From positions 1 to 64,000 of the forward strand of contig JAIXYN010000099.1 in NCBI GenBank assembly GCA_027490195.1: 64,000 bases of DNA. Direction: 5' to 3'. The position numbers and the translations under genes are program-made. The notes under the pieces were generated by a model. That model ran no database searches, was not told the origin of the DNA, and saw only the letters and a list, made by a program, of their open reading frames with translations. This document shows, in pieces, positions 32,760-43,300 of the stretch (position 1 is its first letter; the number at the start of each line of letters is the position of its first letter). The stretch is from Verrucomicrobiaceae bacterium. Its GTDB lineage: Bacteria > Verrucomicrobiota > Verrucomicrobiia > Verrucomicrobiales > Verrucomicrobiaceae.

Positions 32760-35700
32760 TCACCGCTTCACAACACAAGCATCATGATTCAATAGCGCCT
32801 GCGCTAGCACGGCAGCCGCAGCGGCTTCTGGAAGGGGGATGTTGGCATCGCGTTTGGCGTTTCCAGTCTTCATTAGTTCCTCAGCTTCTTTGGGCACGGC
32901 TTTGAAATGAGCGAGCTGTTCTTGATAAAGCTGGGTGCAGATCTGCACTTCCTTCGCATCGGGCTTGCGGCTGAGGCAGCGGAGGAAGCCGAGGTCGATC
33001 ATCTTGGGGAGGTCGCCTTTGGTTTCTTGATGCAGCTTTTCGCCGAGGACGCGGGCGGCTTCGACGTACTGCACGCCGTTGAGGAGGATGAGGGCTTGCA
33101 GCGGTGAGTCGGTGCGTTCGCGTTTGGAGATGCAGACGGCGCGGCGTGGGGCATCGAAGGCAACCATGGCGGGAGGTGGGCTGGTGCGACGCCAGTTGGT
33201 GTAGAGGCTGCGGCGGTAAACGGCATCGCCTGCGCTGGGGCCCATGGGCTTGAAGGCTTCGGTCATTTCATAGGGATAGACGGGTGCGCCGCCCAGGGTG
33301 AGCTTGAGCAAGCCGGAGGCAGCGAGGGCGTTGTCGCGAATCATCTCGGCGGGCAGACGGAAATGCGGACCGCGTGCAAGCCATTGGTTCTCGGGATCGT
33401 CGGCCATGGTCTTGGCATCGGCGATGCTGCGCTGGAGGTAAACCTTGCTGGTGACGATCTCCTGAATCAGTGCTTTCACATTCCAGCCGCCTTGGATGAA
33501 CTTCAGGGCGAGGTGATCGATCAGTTCGGGATACAAGGGGCGCTCTCCTTGGCTGCCGAAGTCTTCGGCTGTCTTCACCAAGCCGCGTCCGAAGAGGCTC
33601 TGCCAGAGGCGATTCACGGTGACGCGCGCGGTGAGGGGATGATCCGGCGCGGTAAGCCACTGCGCGTAGCCGAGGCGGTTCTTGGGCGCGTTTTTGGGGA
33701 AGGGTGATAGGAACACGGGAGTGACGGGGCCGACTTCTTCGGCGCGCTTGTCATACTCGCCACGTGTGAGGATGTAGGCCTTCTTGGGCTGCGGCAGTTC
33801 CTGCATGACCATGATTTCCTTCTGCGCATCGGCAAGGGCGGTGACTTCGGCACGTGCGGCTTTGAGTTCAGCGAGCAGCGGTTCCAGCTTGGCATCCAAT
33901 GGCATGGAGAGGTCGCGATTGAAGATGCGGAGGTCGTCCACCAATCCTTTTTTGAAGCCGCGATCACGCATGCGCTCGCCAAGGCTGATGTTGTCATGGC
34001 CGCCGCCGGTGATGTTCTTGGTGAGGTGGTCTTTGATGATGTCCACGGGGGCGAGTTGACCGTTGATGAAGATCTTCAAACCGGAGGCGCGGCTGCTGCC
34101 GTCGTTGGTCACGATGACGTGAGTCCATTCATTGAGCGGCACCTTGGCCTGCGTGCGGATGGAGATGGCGTTGCCGGGCCAGAAGTTGATCAGCGACCAC
34201 TTGATGCGGCCTTCTTCGATGAGCAGTTCATAGCCACGGCTGGCGGCGTCTGTCCATGCCTGGGAGCGATGCAGCACGACGGCGCGTTCTTTTTCGTCGG
34301 GTGTTTGCAGCCACAAGGAGAGGCTGAAGGGCTCATGGCGTTGGAAATTGCCGAGCGGGGTGTCCAAGGGATCATCACCGGTGAAGAGCACGGCTTTGCC
34401 GAGCTTGCCGGGGACGAGTTTGTTTTCGCCTTTGAGGATGGCTTCGGGGCCGGGTGGGGCAGTAGGTTTGGCCTTCTTGTCTTTGGGGTCCGCTTTGGGC
34501 TGTGGAGCTGGCGGTGGCGCAGGATGCAGGGCATCGGCGAGCTTGTTGCCTTTGAGTTCGTCGAAGGTGAAATGGGCGATCTGGCCTTCGAGCGATGCGG
34601 GGATGCCGTCGCGGAGTTCCAGAGTGGGGGCAGAAATGCCGCTGTTACTTAGCTTTGCTTCTAGCGCTTTTACCTTGGTGACTAGCGCTGCCATTTTCTC
34701 CTTGGATGGGGCGTCCATCATCATGAGCGCGGGTGTTGGCTGGGAGGGCGTGAAATAGGAGTACAGCCCGGCTTCGTCGATGTTTTGCAGCATCGAGAAC
34801 AGGCCATAATAGTCCTTCTGGGTGATGGGATCGAACTTATGATCGTGGCAGCGTGAGCACTCAAAAGTGAGGCCAAGAAAAGCAGTGGCGACGGTCTGCA
34901 CGCGGTCAGCGATGTATTCGACGCGGTACTCCTCTTCCACGCTACCGCCTTCGCTTTCCTGCTGGTGCAGGCGGTTGAATGCGGTGGCGAGGATCTGTTC
35001 GTCGGTGGGCTTGGGCAGCAGATCGCCTGCGAGCTGCCAGGTGATGAACTGGTTGAAGGGAAGGTTCTCGTTGTAGGCTTTCACCACCCAGTCGCGCCAG
35101 GGCCAGACCTCGCGCTCGCGATCCACCTGAAAGCCAAAGCTGTCGGCGTAGCGTGCCTGATCCAGCCAGTCCACGGCCATGCGCTCGCCGTAGTGCGGTG
35201 AGGCCAGAAGGCGGGTGACAAGATGCTGGATGCTGGATGCGGGATCGAATTGATGTTCGGCGGTGAAGGCACTGATTTCTTCGGGGGAAGGAGGGAGTCC
35301 GGTTAGGTCGAAGCTGAGGCGGCGGATGAGGGTTTCGGGGGTGGCTTCAGGCTGCAGTTTCAGGCCGCGTGCTGCCAACTCCGAGCTGACGATTTGATCG
35401 ATGCTCTGCGTGTTGGCTGCGTCTGCCTTGAGGGGGATGAAAGCCCAGTGCGCTTCATACTCCGCTCCTTCGTTGATCCATTGCTTCAAGATGGCGATTT
35501 CATCCGGCGTCAGATCGCTGAGCTTTGATTCGGCTGGCGGCATGTGATCATCGGCATCCGTGGTGAGGATGCGCTGAATCAGCTCGCTCATCTCTGCTTT
35601 GCCGGGCAGGAAGGCTTTGGCTTCGATGGCGGCATCGCGAACATCCAGGCGCAGATCGGCTTCACGCTTCTTGGGATCAGGGCCGTGGCAGAAGAAGCAC

Positions 35701-35804
35701 TTGTCCGAGAGGATGGGGCGTACGTCGCGGTTGAACTTCACCTTCGCGGGTGCTGCCTGAAGCAGGGCGGGGAAGGCGAGGAGGAGAATGAGAAGCCGGT
35801 GCAT
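32760..35804 (-). CDS. DUF1549/DUF1553 cytochrome-type secreted protein with LamG-like insert (module A)
   Basis: 1014-residue secreted protein. Signal peptide (about 1-18), planctomycete cytochrome C domain with C36-x-x-C39-H40 (CFFCHG), DUF1549 (RRLSFDLTGLPPSPEEI and onward to about 380), then a concanavalin/LamG-like insert at about 410-640 (ADALHP..., FSLSLWLQTPDE, FNRDLSMP), and the DUF1553 C-terminal part (NRLGYAQWLTAPDHPLTARVTVNR, FDAPRRAVC). Such proteins are thought to handle complex sugars or sulfated glycans outside the cytoplasm with a DUF1501 partner; their chemistry is unproved. The partner at 30857 is separated from it by the GxxExxY unit. Confidence 0.9.
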   Translation of the reverse strand: MHRLLILLLAFPALLQAAPAKVKFNRDVRPILSDKCFFCHGPDPKKREADLRLDVRDAAIEAKAFLPGKAEMSELIQRILTTDADDHMPPAESKLSDLTPDEIAILKQWINEGAEYEAHWAFIPLKADAANTQSIDQIVSSELAARGLKLQPEATPETLIRRLSFDLTGLPPSPEEISAFTAEHQFDPASSIQHLVTRLLASPHYGERMAVDWLDQARYADSFGFQVDREREVWPWRDWVVKAYNENLPFNQFITWQLAGDLLPKPTDEQILATAFNRLHQQESEGGSVEEEYRVEYIADRVQTVATAFLGLTFECSRCHDHKFDPITQKDYYGLFSMLQNIDEAGLYSYFTPSQPTPALMMMDAPSKEKMAALVTKVKALEAKLSNSGISAPTLELRDGIPASLEGQIAHFTFDELKGNKLADALHPAPPPAPQPKADPKDKKAKPTAPPGPEAILKGENKLVPGKLGKAVLFTGDDPLDTPLGNFQRHEPFSLSLWLQTPDEKERAVVLHRSQAWTDAASRGYELLIEEGRIKWSLINFWPGNAISIRTQAKVPLNEWTHVIVTNDGSSRASGLKIFINGQLAPVDIIKDHLTKNITGGGHDNISLGERMRDRGFKKGLVDDLRIFNRDLSMPLDAKLEPLLAELKAARAEVTALADAQKEIMVMQELPQPKKAYILTRGEYDKRAEEVGPVTPVFLSPFPKNAPKNRLGYAQWLTAPDHPLTARVTVNRLWQSLFGRGLVKTAEDFGSQGERPLYPELIDHLALKFIQGGWNVKALIQEIVTSKVYLQRSIADAKTMADDPENQWLARGPHFRLPAEMIRDNALAASGLLKLTLGGAPVYPYEMTEAFKPMGPSAGDAVYRRSLYTNWRRTSPPPAMVAFDAPRRAVCISKRERTDSPLQALILLNGVQYVEAARVLGEKLHQETKGDLPKMIDLGFLRCLSRKPDAKEVQICTQLYQEQLAHFKAVPKEAEELMKTGNAKRDANIPLPEAAAAAVLAQALLNHDACVVKR

Positions 35805-35940
35805 GAGTGGAAGGATGCTGCCAGAACAAACGGTAGTCGCCTATGCCTCTTTATGGATGTTTTGTGTCTTATTCTGCTTCCGTGTGGGTTAAAAGCAGGT
35901 GAATGGTCCCCGATTTGCCGTATCTGATTCCAGAAAGCTC

Positions 35941-36786
35941 ATGCCCAAACGACGCAAATACCTCAACTACACCACGCCGTGGGGCGTTGACTTGGCGCGT
36001 GTGGCGCAGTCGGGCTGGACGCCTTTTTTGATTCACGAGAGCGGCTATCAGCCCGCCCTGGAGGACTGGAATCATCAAGGTGTGGATTCGCCCTTCTGGC
36101 GTTTCTACTACAATCCGAAGCCAGGCTGCCATCTCGTGTTTGAGGGACGCAAGATTCCGCTGGGGCCGAAGAGCGCGGTGCTGATTCCGGCGGACACGGT
36201 CTTTGACTGCTGCGGGCCAGTGAAGGCCAGCCACTTCTGGCTGCACTTCACCACCGCGCGGCCAGGGGTGTCGATGCCTGCAGTTCCCATCGTCATCGCG
36301 GTGGATGAGGTCCTGAGCGCAATGCTGGGCCAGATGATGGCGACGCACCGTGAACCTCCTGGCGAACTGCGGGATCATCGGCTGCATCATCTCAGTGCGG
36401 CGTTGCTGCATGCGGTGTTTGCAGCTTTGGAAACGGACGCGCCTCCGGTAATGCCGGAGCGCCTCGTCGAAGTGCTGGCGCTTATTGCGCGGGCGCCGCA
36501 TGGCAAGCTGACGAATCCATTTTTAGCGGAGCGTGCCGGGATGAGTGTGGAGCGATTCATCCGTGCCTTTCGTGAGCATACGGGGCAGACTCCGGCGGCT
36601 TATGTGCTGAGCACGCGGGTGCGTCTAGCCGGTGAGGCGCTTGCACTGACGGACAAGACGATTGACCAGATCGCTGTGGAGTTCGGATTTCCGAACCGGC
36701 ACTACTTCAGCCGCATGTTTGCCCGGCAGGTGGGGTGCGGGCCTTCGGAGTATCGGCAACGCCAGAGGGACCGGAAGGGAAGATGA
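35941..36786 (+). CDS. AraC-family transcriptional regulator
   Basis: 281 residues. The N-terminal cupin-like effector domain (about 1-150) contains PGCHLVFEGRKIPLGPKSAVLIPADT. The C-terminal double helix-turn-helix (about 180-275) shows FLAERAGMSVERFIRAFREHTGQTPAAYVLSTRVRLAGEAL and EFGFPNRHYFSRMFARQVGCGPSEYR. The frame is open to 35899; the ATG at 35941 gives a usual AraC start. It is divergent from the DUF1553 gene of module A and convergent with the FAD oxidoreductase; it most likely controls one of these. A broken copy of its last 115 bp is found at 38709-38822. Confidence 0.9.
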   Translation: MPKRRKYLNYTTPWGVDLARVAQSGWTPFLIHESGYQPALEDWNHQGVDSPFWRFYYNPKPGCHLVFEGRKIPLGPKSAVLIPADTVFDCCGPVKASHFWLHFTTARPGVSMPAVPIVIAVDEVLSAMLGQMMATHREPPGELRDHRLHHLSAALLHAVFAALETDAPPVMPERLVEVLALIARAPHGKLTNPFLAERAGMSVERFIRAFREHTGQTPAAYVLSTRVRLAGEALALTDKTIDQIAVEFGFPNRHYFSRMFARQVGCGPSEYRQRQRDRKGR

Positions 36787-36866
36787 TGCGGGCAATCCTG
36801 CGCGCAATGAACGCGCTGGCTATTGGCAGGCTCATCACCATGCCCACCTCATGCTGCGGTTCTGTA

Positions 36867-38522
36867 CTACAGACCTTCGGGCGTGAGCGCCGTGTTCTCA
36901 AACAAGACGACTCCTCCGCGCTTGATGATCTCTTTTTGCACCGTGCTCACCTTCACGTCGCGCACTTCCGTCTTTTCATCTAGGGCAGTCTTGGCCGCGA
37001 TGCCGCTGGCCTCACCGAGCGCCATGAAGACGGGCTCCATGCGGAGAGTTTGATAGCCTACGTGGCTGGCACTGCATGCCACAGGCACGAGCAGTCCATC
37101 CACACACTTCGGCACCATGATGCGATAGGGTAGCTGAAAAGGATCGTGAGAAATGAAAAAGTAACCAGGGCGCAGCAGTGGAAACGCGGGATCGTATTTG
37201 CGCACGGCATGGGAGTCGAACTCGAACTCGGTGACGGCGATGCCATCGGCAAATCGGGTCGGCAGACCGGTCTCGAAAATCGGTTTGGCGTCGTTCTCCG
37301 TCAAAGTGTATTCGCCCCAGATGCGCCGGCCCTGGCGGACGTAGATGTGATGCGGACGGTTGCGATGGTCGGTAAACTCATCCTTTGGAAAACCCCACTG
37401 GCTGGCTTCATTGCGTATGGCCGGTGGCGTGGCGGGATCGTTTTGCAGCAGCCACACGAGGCCTTCGTTGTGACTCCAGTAGCGGTTGAAGATGCGCTCG
37501 CGTTCGGCGGCACCTGCCTCAGGCCAGCGCCAGTTTTCTTCCGCCAAATCGAGCGACTCGGCAGGGACGCCGGTGTCTTGATGCGGGTGGTCGCTGTTCA
37601 CCTCGAACTTGGCATTCGGCATCTCGTAGAGCTGGATGACTTGAGTGAACCGTGTGATTTTTCCTTCAGCGATTTGCGACAAAACGTGCTGATAGTCATT
37701 GCGATCAAAAGCGGCGGGTTTTTCGACGGGCACGGAGTTTGCCTTGTCCTTCGTGAGGTGAAAGCGGAAGCAAAACGCCTGAATGCCATCGTCGGCATTG
37801 CCGGTGGAGCCGGGGAGCGGGTTGTAGTCCTTGAAGCGGACGTAGATGTGTCCGGCATGAGGCTCGCCAAACGTCGTTCTGCTCTCTCGTCCGACGCGAT
37901 ATGGCACACCCGCCAGCGCGGCGACGTCGCCCTCGTAAGTGCAGTCGATGAAGGCAGCGGCGCGGAACTCGGTCTGCGTGCCAGGCTTGCTCAAATCTTC
38001 CGCCGTGATGCTGACGAGCTTCACTTTCGGCCCAAACCCCTTCGGTGCTGCTCCGTCGATGCGTTTGCCCGGAATCGCGTTTTGTTCACCCCAATCATGC
38101 TTCACCCGTGCCGAAACAACGCGCTGGCGCTGGAGCAGCGTGATGTTCTTTTCTGACGCGAGCATGTCGCGAAACACCTTTTCCGCTATGTGCGGCTCGA
38201 ACATTGTCCCACCTTTGCACACTTTGACCTGCCTTGAATTGGCCCCGTAAGTCGTTGTGTAGTGCTCCACGATGCGGCGCTTGAACTCATGATAGAGCCC
38301 GCCTACAGCGCCGTGCTTGCGGATGTCTGCGTTGGTTAATCCACCGGCCACGATGCCACCCACATGTGCCGATTCTTCAAGCACGATGACCTTTGCGCCG
38401 CTCTTCGCCGCTGCCACCGCTGCGGCGACCCCGGCGGGGTTGGCGGCAACGACGATGACATCGGCATGCTCGGCGGCAGCCGCAACTGAAAAGCAGAAGA
38501 GAAGGGCGAGGAAGGTTTTCAT
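36867..38522 (-). CDS. Secreted FAD-dependent oxidoreductase
   Basis: 551 residues with a signal peptide (MKTFLALLFCFSVAAAAEHA) followed at once by a Rossmann dinucleotide-binding stretch (DVIVVAANPAGVAAAVAAAKSGAKVIVLEE). Characteristic phrases VGGIVAGGLTNADI, FIDCTYEGDVAALAG and GLLVPVACSASHVGYQTLRMEPVFMALGEASG place it in the FAD_oxidored group often annotated as xanthan-lyase-like in planctomycetes and Verrucomicrobia. The substrate is unknown; sugar-chain oxidation is a guess from its neighbours. An upstream GTG (38531) is an alternative start. It is bracketed by the AraC gene and by a fragment duplicating that gene's 3' end. Confidence 0.85.
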   Translation of the reverse strand: MKTFLALLFCFSVAAAAEHADVIVVAANPAGVAAAVAAAKSGAKVIVLEESAHVGGIVAGGLTNADIRKHGAVGGLYHEFKRRIVEHYTTTYGANSRQVKVCKGGTMFEPHIAEKVFRDMLASEKNITLLQRQRVVSARVKHDWGEQNAIPGKRIDGAAPKGFGPKVKLVSITAEDLSKPGTQTEFRAAAFIDCTYEGDVAALAGVPYRVGRESRTTFGEPHAGHIYVRFKDYNPLPGSTGNADDGIQAFCFRFHLTKDKANSVPVEKPAAFDRNDYQHVLSQIAEGKITRFTQVIQLYEMPNAKFEVNSDHPHQDTGVPAESLDLAEENWRWPEAGAAERERIFNRYWSHNEGLVWLLQNDPATPPAIRNEASQWGFPKDEFTDHRNRPHHIYVRQGRRIWGEYTLTENDAKPIFETGLPTRFADGIAVTEFEFDSHAVRKYDPAFPLLRPGYFFISHDPFQLPYRIMVPKCVDGLLVPVACSASHVGYQTLRMEPVFMALGEASGIAAKTALDEKTEVRDVKVSTVQKEIIKRGGVVLFENTALTPEGL

Positions 38523-38708
38523 GGAGCTCACATGCTAAGACGTTTGTAAAGCGAGCGTGACGACAAAGGATGTGTGAAATGCGGCGATCGGGGGCTGGGA
38601 GCCGGGTGATAAGCTTTATCTGCTCAAAGCGCTGTCTGGCCGTAAACGGCTGATTGCCGACGGACTCATTGGTTCGCCGGTAGGGCTTGCTTTGAGGCGG
38701 CTTGTTCA

Positions 38709-38822
38709 AAGCGCCGTGGAGTTCGGGTTTCCGAACCGGCATGACTTCAGCCGCATGTTTGCCCGGCAGGTGGGTGCGGGCCTACGGAGTGTCGGGCGCG
38801 GCAGAGGCAGAGGAAGGATGGG
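38709..38822 (+). pseudogene. Fragment of an AraC-family gene (3' end)
   Basis: Translation gives AVEFGFPNRHDFSRMFARQVG, which is nearly identical to the end of the regulator at 35941-36786 (EFGFPNRHYFSRMFARQVG). The DNA match extends from about 38712 to 38822 against 36672-36786. After ARQVG a missing base shifts the frame, so the normal C-terminus is lost. No 5' part of the gene is present, so this is a duplicated remnant. Confidence 0.85.
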
Positions 38823-38830
38823 GTAGGAAT

Positions 38831-38907
38831 GCTGGTAAAAGATTTGGGGTAAAAGATTCTGGAATTCAGAGGTCTGAAAAATCTTTTACCCTCAATTTTT
38901 TACCAGC
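38831..38907. repeat. 28-bp imperfect inverted repeat built on GGTAAAAGATT
   Basis: Arms 38831-38858 and 38880-38907 are inverted copies with about four mismatches; each contains the direct unit GGTAAAA(G/A)ATT twice. The 21-base spacer makes a stable hairpin possible. It lies 33 bp beyond the stop of the DUF1501 gene of module B, so it may stop that transcript, or it may be a dispersed repeat. Confidence 0.7.
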
Positions 38908-38940
38908 TCAAAATCGTGGCATGACGTTCTTTGGACGACC

Positions 38941-40383
38941 TCAAGCTAGGACGCCTTTGACGAGGTTCCCCGCGATGCCCGTGAGGCGCATATCGAGTCC
39001 TTGGAACTTGTAGTTGAGGCGTTCGTGATTGATGCCGAGGAGGTGCATGATCGTGGCATTGAGATCGTGCACGTGCACGGGATCGCGGACGATGTTGTAG
39101 CTGTAGTCGTCGGTTTCGCCGTAGGTGGTGCCTTTCTTGATGCCGCCTCCTGCCATGAAAAGTGAGTAGCAGCGCGGATGGTGGTCGCGGCCGTAGTTCG
39201 TGGCGGTGAGGGTGCCCTGGGAGTAGATGGTACGGCCGAATTCGCCGCCCCAAACGATGAGGGTGTCATCGAGCAAACCGCGCTGTTTCAAATCTTTGAT
39301 GAGGGCGGTGGTGGGCTGGTCGGTGTCGCTGCACTGGCCACGAATGGCGGCGGGGAGACCGCCGTGATGATCCCAACCCATGTGGAAGAGCTGGATGCAG
39401 CGCACATCGCGCTCGGCGAGGCGGCGGGCGAGTAGGCAGTTTGCGGCGAAGGTGCCGGGCTTTTTGACATCGGGGCCGTAGCTGTCGAGCACGTGCTGCG
39501 GCTCTTTGGAGGTGTCCACCAGATCTGGGACGCTCATCTGCATACGAAATGCCATTTCATACTGGGAGATACGGGTGGCGGTCTCGGGGTCGCCGAAGGA
39601 TTCGAAGTCGCGTTGATTGAGCGCGGCGATTTCATCGAGCATCTGGCGGCGCATGGGGCGGTCCACGCCTGCGGGATTGGAGAGAAACAGGACGGGGTCG
39701 CCGGCATTGCGGAAGCGCACACCCTGATGCTGCGTGGGCAGGAAGCCGCTGCCCCACAGGCGATCATACAGCGGCTGGTCTTCACGACGGCCGGTGCCGA
39801 AGGAGGTCATGACAACGTAGGCGGGCAGATCGCGATTGGCGCTACCCAGACCGTAGCTGAGCCAGGCACCGATGCTGGGGCGCCCCGCGAGCTGGGAGCC
39901 GGTCTGGCAGAAGGTGATGGCGGGATCGTGATTGATTGCCTCCGTGAACATGGAGCGGATCACGCACATCTCATCGGCCACGGTGGAGAGATGCGGTAAG
40001 AGTTCGCTCAACCAGATGCCGCCCTGGCCATGCTGCGCGAATTTGAAGATGGATGGCGCGACAGGGAAGGCCTTCTGGCCGGATGTCATGGTGGTGAGGC
40101 GCTGGCCCTGGCGAATGCTGGCGGGCAGATCCTCGGCGCGGTGCTTTTCCATCTGCGGCTTCGGATCGAAGAGATCCATCTGTGAAGGCGCGCCGGACTG
40201 GAAGAGGTAGATGATGCGTTTTGCCTTGGGAGCGAAATTCGGGAAGTAGCGCTCAGGGGATGCGGCGGCTGCTTCGTCCTGCAGCAGTGAACCGAGCGCG
40301 GCAGCACCGATGGCAGTCGAGGAATTCTTGAGGAAGATGCGGCGGTTGAGCCGGTCTTGAAATTGAAGTGCGGGATGATTCAT
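38941..40383 (-). CDS. DUF1501 protein (module B)
   Basis: 480-residue paralogue of the DUF1501 protein at 30857, with LNRRIFLKNSSTAIGAAALGSLL (twin-arginine type export sequence), AKRIIYLFQSGAPSQMDLFD, DHHGGLP, GGEFGRTIYSQG and GRDHHPRCYSLF. The start ATG at 40383 is 1 bp after the stop of the DUF1553 gene, showing the undisturbed arrangement of this pair. It acts outside the cytoplasm with its DUF1553 partner; the substrate is unknown. Confidence 0.9.
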   Translation of the reverse strand: MNHPALQFQDRLNRRIFLKNSSTAIGAAALGSLLQDEAAAASPERYFPNFAPKAKRIIYLFQSGAPSQMDLFDPKPQMEKHRAEDLPASIRQGQRLTTMTSGQKAFPVAPSIFKFAQHGQGGIWLSELLPHLSTVADEMCVIRSMFTEAINHDPAITFCQTGSQLAGRPSIGAWLSYGLGSANRDLPAYVVMTSFGTGRREDQPLYDRLWGSGFLPTQHQGVRFRNAGDPVLFLSNPAGVDRPMRRQMLDEIAALNQRDFESFGDPETATRISQYEMAFRMQMSVPDLVDTSKEPQHVLDSYGPDVKKPGTFAANCLLARRLAERDVRCIQLFHMGWDHHGGLPAAIRGQCSDTDQPTTALIKDLKQRGLLDDTLIVWGGEFGRTIYSQGTLTATNYGRDHHPRCYSLFMAGGGIKKGTTYGETDDYSYNIVRDPVHVHDLNATIMHLLGINHERLNYKFQGLDMRLTGIAGNLVKGVLA

Positions 40384-40384
40384 A

Positions 40385-43300
40385 TCAGTCGCGGGTGATG
40401 ACACGGTCGAGGTTGAGGAGGACGGCTGCTGTCGTGGTGTAGGCCGCGAGTTCAGCGGGAGGAAGCGTGGCATCGGCCTTGGTGGTGCCTTGAGAGATAA
40501 GGGCGGTGGCTTCGGCGGGCTTGGCTTGGAATTCGGTGATGCGCTGTTTCAGGCCGGTGGTGAGCTGCTTCAATGCTACGGGTTCGATGGAGCGGGCAGT
40601 GGCGCGCTGGAAGCCGTAGGCGATGCGCTGCTCAGGCGTGGCACCGCCGTGCTGCATCATCTGCTGGGCCAGGCCGCGTGCGGCTTCGACGAAGGTGACT
40701 TCATTGAGCAAGGAGAGCGCCTGCAGCGGTGTGTTGGTGCGGCTGCGTTTGACGGTGCAAATTTCACGCGTGGGCGCATCAAAGAGCAGCATGGTGGGCG
40801 GTGCGGCGGTGCGTTTCCAGATGGTGTAGAAGCTGCGGCGGTACAGGCCTTCGCCGGTGTCGGCCTTGTAGCCGCGCAGGTCGCCATATTTGCTGGTATC
40901 ATCCCATACGCCGTCCGGCATGTAGGGCCTCACACTTGGGCCGCCGATCTTGGGCACCAGCAGGCCTGCCAAGGCGAGGGCCTGATCACGCACCACTTCA
41001 CCCGGCAGACGGAAGCGAGGGCCGCGTGCGAGCAGGCGGTTCTCGGGATCTTTTTCGAGCAAAGCAGGCGTGAGCTTGGACGACTGCCGGTAGGTGGCGC
41101 TCATGACGATGAGCTTCTGCATGGCCTTCATGTCCCAGCCGCAGCGAATGAACTCCGTGGCCAGCCAGTCGAAGAGCTCCGGATGCACGGGGTACTCGGA
41201 CTGCGTGCCGAGGTTCTCAGTGGATTTGGACAAGCCGTAGCCAAAGAATTTTTCCCAGGCGCGGTTCACCCAAACGCGGGCGGTGAGAGGATTTTCAGGC
41301 GAGACGATCCACTGTGCGAGGCCGAGGCGGTTGCTCGGCGCATTCTTCGGCATCGGTGGCAGCACAGCAGGTGTGACCATGCTGACCTTGTCTCCTGGCT
41401 TGTCATATTCGCCGCGTTTGAGGATGAAGGCATCGCGCACGGGGCCTTCTTTCATGACCATCACGGAAGGGACGATACGATCGTATTTCTCCAGTTCTGC
41501 CTTGGCTGCGGTGAGGGCGTAGTCCGCATCACGCAGCGGGCTGTCCACGCTGGCGCGGTAGTATTTCTCCAATTCGCTGCGCTGCTGCGGCGTGCGGTTT
41601 TCGGTGGGTGTTTTCATCACGGCCAGCACGGCGGCAGGCGGGCCGCCCGTGCCGTCGATGCTGGCCAGCGCGGGCTCGGCATCGGTGGTGGAAAGACGGA
41701 AGCGGCCCACATTGTGTCCGGCAAAGGTGGCCTGGTGCAGCAGGCGCACGGTCAGCGTGGCACCGGCGGGGACGTGCACGGCTTTGTCCACGGTGAACAT
41801 GGCATTGCGCTCCAAGCGTTTCTTGGGGTCGTTGCCGTCGATGGCCCAGCCGTTCTTGGGATTCTTGTCGAGCAGCAGCTTCACATCGTAGCCTTTTTGC
41901 GAGTAGTCAGCCTCGGCGCGGGTGAAGGTGATTTTCACCGGCTTCTTCAAGGAGGGAGCGGAGAAGGTGCCCTCGATACCGGTAAGCACGAAGTTGCCAT
42001 TGGGCGCACGGCCCAGGCTTTGATTGGGCAGCGTGGGATCTGGCAAAGCTTCCAGCAGCAGGCCGGTGAAGCTGCCTTCAGCGAGTGGTGCGGTGACGGT
42101 GTAGATGTCAAAGTCGGGATTGCGACCACCAGCGATCCATGAGGCATCCGGCAGCTTGCGCAGCGCGGCACCGCCTTGGGACTTGGCTTCACTGATCGGA
42201 AGGATGTCCCACATGGGCTTCTTGGCAGCTTCCGGCTTTTCCATTTCGGCCTCCCAACTGGCGACGAGGTTGGGAAGTTGGAGCTGGGTCTCAGTGACTT
42301 TGGCCTGTGCGGCCTCGATCTTCTTGCGGAGCTTGGCCAGTTCTATCTCTTCCTCCTTGTCCGGCACTTGGATCACTGGATCGGAATTGCCGCCGCTGCG
42401 ATTGGAACTGCCCTGAATGGTGCCGCTCTCGGCGATGTTGTTGAAGAAGGCGAAGAACGAATAGAAGTCCTTTTGCGAGAAAGGGTCGTACTTGTGATCG
42501 TGGCAGCGGCAGCAGTTCAGCGTCAGGCCCAGCCAGGTAAAGCTGGTGGTTTCTACGCGGTCGATGATGTTCTCAATGCGCCACTCTTCCGCGATGATGC
42601 CGCCTTCGCCGTTGAGTCGGTGGTTGCGATTGAAGCCGGTGGCCACGATTTGATCGCGCGTGGCATTGGGTAGCAGATCGCCGCCGATCTGTTCGAGGGT
42701 GAATTGATCGAAAGGCTTGTTGTCGTTGAAGGCTTTGATGACCCAGTCGCGCCAGGGCCACATGGCGCGGCTGCTGTCGGTCTGGAAGCCATGGCTGTCG
42801 GCGAAGCGGGCAAAATCGAGCCACTGCATGGCCATGCGTTCACCGTAGTGCTCGGACTTCAGCAGGCGATCCACGACGGTTTCGTAGGCCTTCGGGCTGG
42901 TGTCTTTTTCAAAGGCAGCGATTTCTTCCAGTGTCGGTGGCAGGCCGGTGAGATCGAGCGTCACACGGCGCAGAAGCGTGGCGCGATCTGCCTCGGGTGA
43001 TGGGGCAAGTTTTTCTTCCTGAAGGCGCTCGGCGATGAAGGAGTCGATCTCGTTGCGGAGGGTGAATTTCGGATCAGTAATCTTCGGCACGGGCGAGCGC
43101 TCGGGTTTGAGGAAGGCCCAGTGTCCCTGGTACTCCGCGCCCTCGCTGATCCACTGACGCAGGATGGCTTTCTCCTCAGCAGTCAGAGGCTTGCCGTCTT
43201 TGTCGGGCGGCATCACATCGTCATTGTCGTGCGGGAGTTCGACGCGGGCGATGAGCTGGCTCAACTCGGGCTTGCCGGGGACGAGGGCGATGTCGCCGGA

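Larger units (their letters stand above)
38532..38940. other. 409-bp gap with an AraC fragment and a long inverted repeat
   Basis: Besides the two listed items (AraC fragment 38709-38822 and inverted repeat 38831-38907), the stretch 38540-38708 contains no recognised gene. Some of it may be more decayed AraC sequence, but I could not align it with confidence. Confidence 0.6.

Noticed and set aside
40490..42142. 550-codon plus-strand frame opposite the DUF1553 gene of module B
   Set aside because: Antisense shadow; the minus strand encodes all domains of the family.
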